Shown here piece after piece: positions 8,025 through 14,018 of a stretch of 18,157 nt of DNA. The number at the start of each line of letters is the position of its first letter. Position 1 is the first letter of the stretch. Source of the stretch: Synergistaceae bacterium UBA5560. Its GTDB lineage: Bacteria > Synergistota > Synergistia > Synergistales > Aminiphilaceae. The translations under genes were made by a program, and so were the position numbers. A model generated the notes under the pieces. That model had not been told where the DNA came from. It was given only the letters and a program-made list of their open reading frames with translations, and searched no databases. The stretch is from the NCBI GenBank assembly GCA_002425685.1, contig DIMS01000035.1:8998-27154 (forward strand), read 5' to 3'.

Positions 8025-8059
8025 AAAAAAGCGGCAGAGGTGGCGTTGCCACCCTGCCG
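8025..8059 (-). terminator. Strong intrinsic terminator between greA and the permease
   Basis: On the minus strand the bases form a 12-bp stem, CGGCAG plus GGTGGC pairing with GCCACC plus CTGCCG, with a single bulged base and a 3-base loop. Six consecutive Ts (8030-8025) follow after one C. It lies about 100 bases after the greA stop and about 28 bases before the permease ribosome site. It can end greA transcripts or act as an attenuator for the permease. There is no T-run on the plus-strand side, so it works in one direction only. Confidence 0.85.
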
Positions 8060-8100
8060 TCCGAATTCCCCTCTCGGGTATTTCTCCCTCCGTTCCACGG

Positions 8101-8128
8101 AAAAAAACCGAAAGGCATTTCCCGTCGG
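8101..8128 (-). terminator. Weak intrinsic terminator immediately after greA
   Basis: On the minus strand, CCGA pairs with TCGG, then after one C-T mismatch GGG pairs with CCT (one wobble pair) around a 5-base AAATG loop. Seven Ts follow directly (8107-8101). The stem is short, but the T-tract is the longest in the region. The element begins 32 bases after the greA stop, a normal position for that gene's terminator, and it is backed up by the stronger hairpin at 8025-8059. Confidence 0.6.
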
Positions 8129-8159
8129 AGAAAAATCTACCCGCTACGTGTTGGTGTGT

Positions 8160-8654
8160 TTACTGGACGCCGATGTCCACGATCTTCAGCTTGCGGATTC
8201 CCTTGGGAACGCGTACCAGCACTTCCTGGCCGACCTCCTGCCCCATGAGTGCCTGACCGACGGGGCTTGCGGCGGAGATGCGGTTTTTCTTCGGGTCGGA
8301 TTCCTCGGAGCCCACGATAGTGTAGACGAAGTCCTTCCGCGAGTCCAGATCCCTTATCGTGATGGTCGTTCCCAGAGTGACCTTGCTGGTGTCCACATCG
8401 GCGGCTTCGACGATACGCACCCGGCTGAGACGTGACTCGAGCCACTGAATGCGCGTCTCAAGCTGTCCCTGTTCTTCCTTTGCTGCGTGGTACTCCGCGT
8501 TTTCGCTCAGATCACCGAAACCGCGTGCTTCCTCGAGCTTCCGGGCCACTTCGGCCCGTCCATCCGTCCGCAACTGGATGAGTTCCTGCTTGAGCTGTTC
8601 GTAGCCCTCCCGCGTCATGGGGACCTGATCGTCTGCCGTGCGCAGTTGCGACAT
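8160..8654 (-). CDS. greA: Transcription elongation factor GreA (164 aa)
   Basis: GreA binds the secondary channel of RNA polymerase and stimulates cleavage of backtracked RNA. The product is 164 aa (E. coli GreA is 158). The N-terminal coiled coil runs from about residue 13 to 85 and carries the tip motif ARGFGDLSENAEYHAAKEEQ, with the acidic residues D48 and E51 that position the catalytic magnesium. The C-terminal FKBP-like domain includes ISAASPVGQALMGQEVGQEVLV. The ATG at 8654 has a near-perfect ribosome site (AGGAGGTTGA) just upstream. A promoter (8749-8777) and a stable hairpin in the leader (8707-8737) precede it, and two terminator-like hairpins follow. It is divergent from the thr operon. 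Confidence 0.97.
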   Translation of the reverse strand: MSQLRTADDQVPMTREGYEQLKQELIQLRTDGRAEVARKLEEARGFGDLSENAEYHAAKEEQGQLETRIQWLESRLSRVRIVEAADVDTSKVTLGTTITIRDLDSRKDFVYTIVGSEESDPKKNRISAASPVGQALMGQEVGQEVLVRVPKGIRKLKIVDIGVQ

Positions 8655-8706
8655 GTCTCTCAACCTCCTGTCCCGTCTTCGCTTCGAGAGCGTCGCCGGG
8701 CGGCTC

Positions 8707-8737
8707 AAAAGCGGGACACCTCGACGTGTGTCCCGCT
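8707..8737 (-). promoter_or_regulatory. Perfect 10-bp hairpin with T-tail in the greA leader (possible attenuator)
   Basis: Read on the minus strand, AGCGGGACAC pairs without mismatch with GTGTCCCGCT around an 8-base loop, and the T-run TTTT (8710-8707) starts at the last paired base. It lies between the predicted greA transcription start (about 8742) and the greA ribosome site, so most of the leader is occupied by a terminator-like structure. The four-base T-run is short, so termination would be partial. Confidence 0.7.
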
Positions 8738-8748
8738 GCTGACGGCAC

Positions 8749-8777
8749 ATTGTAGCAAAGATGATCTCCGAGGGCAA
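8749..8777 (-). promoter_or_regulatory. Sigma-70 type promoter for greA
   Basis: On the minus strand, TTGCCC (-35, 8777-8772) is separated by exactly 17 bases from TACAAT (-10, 8754-8749). The -35 matches 4 of 6 and the -10 matches 5 of 6 consensus bases. The predicted start is near 8742, giving a leader of about 88 bases before the greA ATG. Confidence 0.7.
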
Positions 8778-9020
8778 TCTCTTCTGTGAGGAATTTTCTC
8801 GATGTCGCGGAAAAAGAAGGCGAAGAGAAATCCGTTGCTCCGGGAAAACGCGGGGAATGGGGCATGGTTTCCGTGTTTTTCAGAGGGAGGGTGTTTTGAG
8901 GGAATGGGGGCACCTCCCTTCTGAGAACTGTTCGGTTTGCCGGCGGGGGAATCGGTGCCGTACAAACGGAACAATAAAAAGAGTTTCCCGGAAAAAGTAG
9001 GGGAATCGTGCCCCCCTTTC
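8778..9020. other. Intergenic stretch between divergent greA and thr promoters, no gene supported
   Basis: I see no convincing gene, RNA or repeat here. Short open frames exist on both strands, but they lack ribosome sites or run into the greA promoter. The stretch holds a few G-runs and short A-runs, including a small CCGT/ACGG hairpin near 8958, but nothing that forms a recognised element. Operators for the two divergent promoters could lie here; none is evident as an inverted repeat next to either promoter. Confidence 0.6.
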
Positions 9021-9049
9021 TTGACAGGTTGTCTCTGGAGGCGTATAGT
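9021..9049 (+). promoter_or_regulatory. Strong sigma-70 promoter of the thr operon
   Basis: A perfect -35 box TTGACA (9021-9026) is followed after exactly 17 bases by TATAGT (9044-9049), which matches 5 of 6 of the -10 consensus. The predicted start is the purine-rich AATA near 9057. This gives a leader of about 325 bases before thrC, most of it occupied by the T-box element. Confidence 0.9.
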
Positions 9050-9077
9050 CTCCCCCAATATTTCCTGATTATCCTGT

Positions 9078-9358
9078 CGCGATGAAAGGGAAGATCTGTC
9101 CGAGATGCGCGGAGGACAGAGAGAAGAGTCCTTGGGCTGAAAGGCTCTTCACTCCGCAGGAAAAGGTCACCGCCCTGGAGCGTGCGTTGAAAACCGTGAA
9201 TCCGAAAGGGTCAAGACGCAGGGGAGCGCCCCTTATCGCGCTGTGAGATGCCGTTTTTTGGAGTGCGTTTTTTCGGAGGCGTGCTTCATGCGAAAAGCGG
9301 AAGTGAAGTGGAACCGCGGGACTCCCGTCTTCATAGAAGAAGGGGGTCTTTTTGTTTT
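9078..9358 (+). promoter_or_regulatory. T-box riboswitch, predicted threonine-specific
   Basis: A T-box leader binds a specific tRNA and lets transcription continue only when that tRNA is uncharged. Stem I is visible from its base: CGC (9078-9080) pairs with GCG (9180-9182), enclosing a GA-motif kink-turn (GATGAA opposite GGA). Then come AGGG/CCCT, GATC/GGTC, GCGGAG (9109-9114) with CTCCGC (9152-9157), and an apical GAAGAG/CTCTTC hairpin preceded by an AGAGA stretch. ACC (9169-9171) sits in the internal loop between the AGGG/CCCT and GATC/GGTC helices and is the likely threonine specifier. Downstream, CCTTATCGCG (9231-9240) resembles the conserved linker before the antiterminator. The antiterminator is textbook: GAAG (9305-9308), a 7-base bulge TGGAACC (9309-9315), GCGGG, a loop ACT, CCCGT, CTTC (9329-9332). 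It competes with the terminator at 9320-9358. Threonine specificity fits the downstream genes. Confidence 0.88.
9320..9358 (+). terminator. T-box leader terminator upstream of thrC
   Basis: GACTCCC (9320-9326) pairs with GGGGGTC (9342-9348; one wobble). After one G-A mismatch, TCTTC (9328-9332) pairs with GAAGA (9336-9340) around the loop ATA. The run TTTTTGTTTT follows (9349-9358). The 5' arm reuses CCCGT-CTTC of the antiterminator, so the two folds exclude each other. It ends 24 bases before the thrC start. Confidence 0.92.
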
Positions 9359-9382
9359 GTGCGGATCAGGGAGGTGTTTCCA

Positions 9383-10426
9383 TTGCGTGGAGTGCTTCAT
9401 CGGTATGGGACGAATCTGCGCCTTACGGAGCGGACTCCTCTTCTCTCTCTCGGAGAGGGGAGCACGCCTCTTGTGGCGTGCCGGAACCTGGGAGAGGAGC
9501 TCGACATCGAGCTTTTCGCCAAGTATGAGGGATTGAACCCCACCGGATCCTTCAAGGATCGCGGGATGGTTCTCGCCGTGGCGAAGGCGCTGGAGGCGGG
9601 GAGCAGAGCGGTGGTGTGCGCCTCCACGGGCAACACTTCGGCCTCCGCCGCAGCCTATGCGGCGACTGCGGGCATTCCCTGTCACGTGCTGCTTCCGGCG
9701 GGAAAGGTGGCTCTCGGCAAGCTCGCCCAGGCGCTCATCTACGGAGCGAAGGTCATTGCCGTGCGGGGGAATTTCGACACGGCTCTTGATCTCGCCCGGG
9801 ACGCCTCGCGGCGACTCGGCCTGGCCATCGTGAACTCCGTGAATCCTTATCGGCTCAGGGGGCAGCGGTCCGCCGCGTGGGAGGTCTGCGACGATCTGGG
9901 GGACGCGCCGGACTGGCTCGCCATTCCCGTGGGCAACGCGGGGAACATCACCGCCTACTGGGCGGGCTTCGTCCAGTACGCCCGGTCCGGAAAAGCCTCC
10001 AGGATTCCCCGGATGATGGGGTTTCAGGCCGAAGGAGCCAGCCCGATGGTGAGGGGGGAGGATGTGCCCCAGCCCGAGACGGTGGCCACGGCGATTCGCA
10101 TCGGGCGTCCCGTGAACGCCCGAAAGGCCCGTTGGGCTGTGCGGCGTTCCGGCGGAGCCTTTGCCGCCGTGTCGGACCTGGAGATCCTGGAGGCCCAGAG
10201 AATCCTGGCCTCCAGGGAGGGGCTCTTTGCGGAACCGGCCTCGGCGGCTCCGCTGGCGGGGCTTCTGGCGCTTGCCCGCCGGAATGAACTGCCGCGGGGG
10301 ATTCGAGTGGTCATGGTGCTCACGGGAAACGGCCTCAAGGATCCCGATGCCGCGCTGGGAAAGACTCCGGCCATCACGGAAATCGACGGAAACTGGAGTT
10401 CTCTCGAGGAGGTGTTCCGGTCATGA
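9383..10426 (+). CDS. thrC: Threonine synthase (347 aa)
   Basis: ThrC converts O-phosphohomoserine to threonine with pyridoxal phosphate, in the cytoplasm. The product is of the short bacterial type (about 350 aa, as in Bacillus). RGVLHRYGTNLRLTERTPLLSLGEGSTPL is the usual N-terminus in outline. PLP Lys58 lies in NPTGSFKDRGM. ASTGNTSASAAAYAA and PVGNAGNITAYW (phosphate-binding glycine loop) and VLTGNGLKDP near the C-terminus are family signatures. The TTG at 9383 is chosen because GGAGG (9370-9374) lies 8 bases upstream and homologs start two residues before RGV. Upstream in-frame codons fall inside the T-box terminator and cannot be coding. The gene is first in the operon and overlaps thrB by 4 bases. 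Confidence 0.96.
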   Translation: MRGVLHRYGTNLRLTERTPLLSLGEGSTPLVACRNLGEELDIELFAKYEGLNPTGSFKDRGMVLAVAKALEAGSRAVVCASTGNTSASAAAYAATAGIPCHVLLPAGKVALGKLAQALIYGAKVIAVRGNFDTALDLARDASRRLGLAIVNSVNPYRLRGQRSAAWEVCDDLGDAPDWLAIPVGNAGNITAYWAGFVQYARSGKASRIPRMMGFQAEGASPMVRGEDVPQPETVATAIRIGRPVNARKARWAVRRSGGAFAAVSDLEILEAQRILASREGLFAEPASAAPLAGLLALARRNELPRGIRVVMVLTGNGLKDPDAALGKTPAITEIDGNWSSLEEVFRS

Positions 10427-11367
10427 CCTTTCCGATTCGCGTCCGGGTTCCCGCGTCGAGTGCCAATCTCGGTTCGGGCTTCGACACGTTGGGCATGGGG
10501 CTCACGTTCTACAACGTGTACGAAGTGCTGGAGCTCCTTCCATCAGGTACCTACCAGGTGGAGGTTGTGGGAGAGGGAAGCCGTGAACTGGAGGATCCCG
10601 CGGCGAATCTGGTCATCCGTTCCTACGAGGCGGCTTTCGAGGCCTGGGAGAAGGAAGCTCCGGGACTGGTCTTCCGGGCGCTCAACGCGGTTCCCCTCTG
10701 TCGTGGGCTGGGCAGTTCCGCCGGTGCCGTGGTGGGAGGTGTCCTGCTCGCGAACGCCCTGCGGGAACGCCCTCTGTCGAAAGAGGAACTGTTGCCTCTC
10801 ATGGTCCGTCTTGAAGGGCACCCGGACAATGTGGTTCCCTGCTGCGTCGGTGGCATGGTGGTGAGTTGTTGGGACGGGGAGCGCCTTCGCTATCTTCGGT
10901 TGACTTCCATGCCTCCGGATGTGTCGGTGGTGGTGGCGGTTCCGGAGTTTCGAGTGAGCACCAAGGCAGCCCGGGAGGTTCTTCCCGAAGTGGTCTCCCT
11001 CAAGGACGCCGTGTTCAACGTGAGTCGTGCGGCTCTCTTTACCGCCGCATGGGCCACCGGGTCCTGGGAACATCTTCTCTGGGCCATGGAGGATAAGTTG
11101 CATCAGCAGTTCCGGGCAAAACTCTTTCCGGGGGGCGAGGAGATTCTTTCGGAGATCCGGAAGAGTCCCGAGTGCATGGGAGTGGCCATCAGCGGTTCGG
11201 GACCGAGCATGATGGCCTTCGTGAAGGGAAATCCCCAGGGAGTGGCGGGGCGCATGTGCCGCATCTTCTCGGGGAATGGTGTACGGTCCCGGTTCTTTGT
11301 CCTCGATGTGGACGAGGCTGGTGCGAAACTGTCCGGAGGTGGCGTGCGTGTCGCGACTGGTGCTTAA
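10423..11367 (+). CDS. thrB: Homoserine kinase (314 aa)
   Basis: ThrB phosphorylates homoserine with ATP to give the ThrC substrate. It is a GHMP-superfamily kinase. The N-terminal motif is RVPASSANLGSGFDTLGMGL, the ATP-binding glycine loop is PLCRGLGSSAGAVVGG (about 91-106), and the C-terminal third motif is GVAISGSGPSMMAF. EGHPDNVVPCCVGG is also typical of homoserine kinases. The length matches the family (about 300-310 aa). The start ATG lies within an ATGA overlap with the thrC stop, with GGAGG (10408-10412) 10 bases upstream. The 3' end overlaps lysC by 20 bases, which implies translational coupling. Confidence 0.96.
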   Translation: MTFPIRVRVPASSANLGSGFDTLGMGLTFYNVYEVLELLPSGTYQVEVVGEGSRELEDPAANLVIRSYEAAFEAWEKEAPGLVFRALNAVPLCRGLGSSAGAVVGGVLLANALRERPLSKEELLPLMVRLEGHPDNVVPCCVGGMVVSCWDGERLRYLRLTSMPPDVSVVVAVPEFRVSTKAAREVLPEVVSLKDAVFNVSRAALFTAAWATGSWEHLLWAMEDKLHQQFRAKLFPGGEEILSEIRKSPECMGVAISGSGPSMMAFVKGNPQGVAGRMCRIFSGNGVRSRFFVLDVDEAGAKLSGGGVRVATGA

Positions 11368-12577
11368 GTTCGGGGGCTCCTCCGTGGCAAACCCGGAGCG
11401 GATGCACGCCGTGGCCGCGAGGATCGAACCTTTCGTCAGGGAGGGCAACGAGGTTGTCGTCGTGGTCTCCGCCCGGGGGAAGACCACGGACGAACTGCTC
11501 TCACTCGCCGGAGAGCTTCGGGGGCAGGACAACCGGGAAATGGATCAGCTTCTCGCCACGGGGGAGCAGCAGTCCATCGCACTGCTCGCTCTCGCCCTGC
11601 GGGATCGGAAGGTTTCCGCCCGTTCCTTCACGGGGTTGCAGGCAGGGATCTATGCCGATGGCTATCACATGGAAGGGCGGATCCGCACAGTGCAACCCCA
11701 TCACCTCGAAAAAGCTCTTGCCGAGGGGGCGGTTCCCGTGGTAGCGGGTTTTCAGGGCATCAATGCCTCGGGGGACATCATCACGCTCGGTCGGGGCGGG
11801 TCCGACCTGTCCGCGATGGCCCTCGCCGCGTCCCTGGAAGCGGACGCCTGCCACATCTACACGGATGTGACCGGCGTCTACAGCGCGGATCCCCGGCTCG
11901 TTCCGGAGGCGCGCAAGCTCTCCCGGGTCTCCTACGGTGTGTGTATGGAGATGGCCGTCATGGGGGCCAAGGTGCTCCAGGCGAGGAGCGTGGAGATGGC
12001 GGCGCAGTATGACGTTCCCGTCTACGTGGCGTCGTCCTTCGACGAAGAGGAGGGAACATGGGTCATGAGAGAAGATGTGAACGAGCGTCTGGTCGTTCAG
12101 GCGGTGACACAGGACGGAAACGTGGCCAAGGTGGCCGTACTGGGAGTGCCGGACGTTCCGGGTATCGCCGCGAAGCTCTTCGGAGCGCTCGGCCAGAATG
12201 GCATCGGAGTGGAGATGATCATTCAGAGCGTCATGCGCGGCGACGTGAACGACATTGCTTTTCTTGTCCACAAGGCGTTTCTTGGCGAGGCGATCCGCAT
12301 TTGCCGGAATGTCGCCCGGAATATCGAGGCCCAGGGCGTGACCTTCGACACGGAGATCGCCCGGATCTCCGTGGTGGGCGCGGGCATTGCCAACCATCCC
12401 GAAGTCCCTTCGAAAATGTTCTCCATTCTCGCCGACGTGGGGATCAACATCGACATGATCGCCTCCACCTCCCAGTCCATTACCTGCGTCATTCCCTCCG
12501 GTCAGGTGGAAACGGCGGTGCGCGCGCTGCATCGTCATTTCGTTGAGGAGGAAGCGCCGTGCGCGTCGCCGTCCTAG
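11348..12577 (+). CDS. lysC: Aspartate kinase with two ACT domains (409 aa)
   Basis: LysC phosphorylates aspartate, the entry step to lysine, diaminopimelate, methionine and threonine. The N-terminal catalytic motif is LVLKFGGSSVANPERM (K7). The kinase domain reaches about residue 245 (GFQGINASGDIITLGRGGSD, DVTGVYSADPR). Two ACT regulatory domains follow, at about 262-335 (VAVLGVPDVPGIAAKLFGAL) and 342-400 (ISVVGAGIANHPEVPSKMF). This is the monofunctional, feedback-regulated layout of Bacillus AKII and Corynebacterium LysC. The GTG at 11348 has GGAGG (11335-11339) 8 bases upstream. It starts inside thrB and ends inside asd. An internal ATG at 12065 with its own GGAGG could produce the separate regulatory subunit known from related enzymes. 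No lysine riboswitch is present; expression should follow the T-box. Confidence 0.96.
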   Translation: MSRLVLKFGGSSVANPERMHAVAARIEPFVREGNEVVVVVSARGKTTDELLSLAGELRGQDNREMDQLLATGEQQSIALLALALRDRKVSARSFTGLQAGIYADGYHMEGRIRTVQPHHLEKALAEGAVPVVAGFQGINASGDIITLGRGGSDLSAMALAASLEADACHIYTDVTGVYSADPRLVPEARKLSRVSYGVCMEMAVMGAKVLQARSVEMAAQYDVPVYVASSFDEEEGTWVMREDVNERLVVQAVTQDGNVAKVAVLGVPDVPGIAAKLFGALGQNGIGVEMIIQSVMRGDVNDIAFLVHKAFLGEAIRICRNVARNIEAQGVTFDTEIARISVVGAGIANHPEVPSKMFSILADVGINIDMIASTSQSITCVIPSGQVETAVRALHRHFVEEEAPCASPS

Positions 12578-13587
12578 GAGCCACCGGGCTGGTCGGTCGG
12601 GAAATGATCGCGGTTCTGGAGCAGCGTTCTTTCCCCGTGGACGAACTGTTGCCTCTTGCGTCGGAGCGCTCTGCGGGGGTTGTGCTTCCCTTTCACGGGG
12701 AGAGCGTTTCCGTGCGGGCGGTGTCGGAGGATGTTTTCGAGGGGGTCGATCTGGCGCTCTTTTCCGCGGGCAGCGGGCCTTCCCGGACATGGGCTCCCGT
12801 CGCTCGGAGCAAGGGTGCCTGGGTGGTGGACAACAGCTCGGCCTGGCGCATGGCCCCCGATGTCTCCCTTGTGGTGCCCGAAGTCAACGCGGGAACGCTC
12901 CCGAAAACGCCCGCGGTGATCGCCAATCCGAACTGCGCCACCATCCAGACCGTCGTTGCGCTGAACCCGCTGCACCAGGCGGCGGGGCTTCTCGAATTCG
13001 CCGCCGTGACCTTTCAGTCCGTCTCCGGAACGGGACAGGCGGCTCTCCGGGAACTTGCGGAGGGCAGCTCCCTTGCCCGGTTCGAGAGAGGAATCCCTCT
13101 CGGCGGGGAAGAGCGGGCGCAGATCTATCCCCATCCCGTCGCCTTCAACGCCCTGCCCCATATCGGTGGGTTCGACGACGAGGGGATCAGTGAGGAAGAG
13201 TGGAAAATGGTTCGGGAATCCCGGAAGATTCTGGGACTTCCCGAGCTTCCGGTGAGTTGTACCACCGTGCGGGTTCCCGTGTTCCGCGGGCATGCCGTGG
13301 CCGTGACGGCGGTGTTCCGCGATGCCCTCTCTCCGGATGAGGCCCGGGAGATTCTTCGAAATGCCCCCGGAGTGGTCGTGGAGGACGACCCCGGGAAGAG
13401 CGTTTACCCCCTCCCCAGAAGAGCCGCAGGGACGGATCCCGTCTACGTGGGACGCATTCGCCGGGATACGGCGCGAAGAAACGCCCTTGCCCTGTGGGTC
13501 GTGTCCGACAATCTCCGGAAGGGCGCGGCTCTCAACGCCGTACAGATCGGCGAGACGTTGCTGGAAAAGGGACTTTTCCGGCACTGA
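12559..13587 (+). CDS. asd: Aspartate-semialdehyde dehydrogenase (342 aa)
   Basis: Asd reduces aspartyl phosphate to aspartate semialdehyde with NADPH, the branch point for diaminopimelate/lysine and homoserine. VAVLGATGLVGREMI at the N-terminus is the NADP-binding loop. The catalytic Cys126 is in ANPNCATIQT, and the catalytic His245 is in VPVFRGHAVAV. YPHPVAFNALPHIGGF matches the substrate-binding part of the family, and the length is typical (about 330-370 aa). The GTG start at 12559 overlaps lysC by 19 bases and has GAGGAGG (12545-12551) 7 bases upstream. It is the last recognised gene of the T-box operon. Confidence 0.97.
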   Translation: MRVAVLGATGLVGREMIAVLEQRSFPVDELLPLASERSAGVVLPFHGESVSVRAVSEDVFEGVDLALFSAGSGPSRTWAPVARSKGAWVVDNSSAWRMAPDVSLVVPEVNAGTLPKTPAVIANPNCATIQTVVALNPLHQAAGLLEFAAVTFQSVSGTGQAALRELAEGSSLARFERGIPLGGEERAQIYPHPVAFNALPHIGGFDDEGISEEEWKMVRESRKILGLPELPVSCTTVRVPVFRGHAVAVTAVFRDALSPDEAREILRNAPGVVVEDDPGKSVYPLPRRAAGTDPVYVGRIRRDTARRNALALWVVSDNLRKGAALNAVQIGETLLEKGLFRH

Positions 13588-13613
13588 ACCCCTTCTCCGT
13601 TCTCTCCGGGCGG

Positions 13614-13910
13614 ATGGAGCAGTCCGTCGGGCGGGCAACTTTCCCGGTGCGGTGCGCCGGGAGGTGGCGAAAGCTCCCGGGAGGTGCGGACCTTTCGTCC
13701 CGATTCCGTTTTACGGGATCTCCGGAAAAGCTCTTGTGCGAACTGTCGTTTCCAAAGCTCTTCGAAGGAGAGGAGATCCCCGCTGCGGTGTTTTTCTCGA
13801 AAGCGCCGCAGCGCACGGATCCACGGGCGACGTGCCTGGAAATCCCCGGAGCGAGGGGATGTTTTTCCATAAGGGCGCCGGAGGATGGCGAATTTCGGCT
13901 GAAGGGCTGA
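13614..13910 (+). CDS. Possible small protein of unknown function (98 aa)
   Basis: I do not recognise this frame. It is open for 98 codons, starts 26 bases after the asd stop, and ends before the operon terminator. Its codon use is GC-rich at third positions like the neighbouring genes. The sequence reads like a folded protein: an N-terminal basic part, then FRFTGSPEKLLCELSFPKLF, EEIPAAVFFSKAPQ and CLEIPGARGCFSIRAPE, which alternate in a beta-like way. There is no signal peptide or membrane segment. Its weak points are the ribosome site (only GGGCGG at 13608-13613, too close to the ATG) and a second frame (to 13939) that is also open over the same bases. It may be a real last gene of the thr operon or chance. 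Confidence 0.5.
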   Translation: MEQSVGRATFPVRCAGRWRKLPGGADLSSRFRFTGSPEKLLCELSFPKLFEGEEIPAAVFFSKAPQRTDPRATCLEIPGARGCFSIRAPEDGEFRLKG

Positions 13911-13971
13911 GTGGAATTGCCGATTCTCTCTTCCGGTAAGTGCACGAACCGGACCTGATAGGATAGAATAG

Positions 13972-14002
13972 CTGCGGCGCCGAAGGCGCCGCAGAGCTTT
14001 TT
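13972..14002 (+). terminator. Intrinsic terminator between the thr operon and lptA
   Basis: CTGCGGCGCC (13972-13981) pairs perfectly over 10 bp with GGCGCCGCAG (13985-13994) around a GAA loop. Then come AGC and five Ts (13998-14002). It should end thrC-thrB-lysC-asd transcripts. The lptA ribosome site starts only 4 bases after the T-run, so lptA-lptB transcripts must either read through it or start within or just upstream of it. Confidence 0.9.
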
Positions 14003-14018
14003 CCCGGGAGGAACAGTC

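Noticed and set aside
8705..9058. Open frames on both strands in the greA-thr intergenic region (for example minus 9058-8705 and plus 8761-9000)
   Set aside because: The minus frame runs through the greA promoter and leader hairpin, and neither frame has a ribosome site or a protein-like sequence.
9248..9382. An upstream in-frame extension of thrC starting with the ATG at 9248
   Set aside because: It would translate the T-box antiterminator and terminator. The TTG at 9383 has a good ribosome site and matches the usual ThrC N-terminus.
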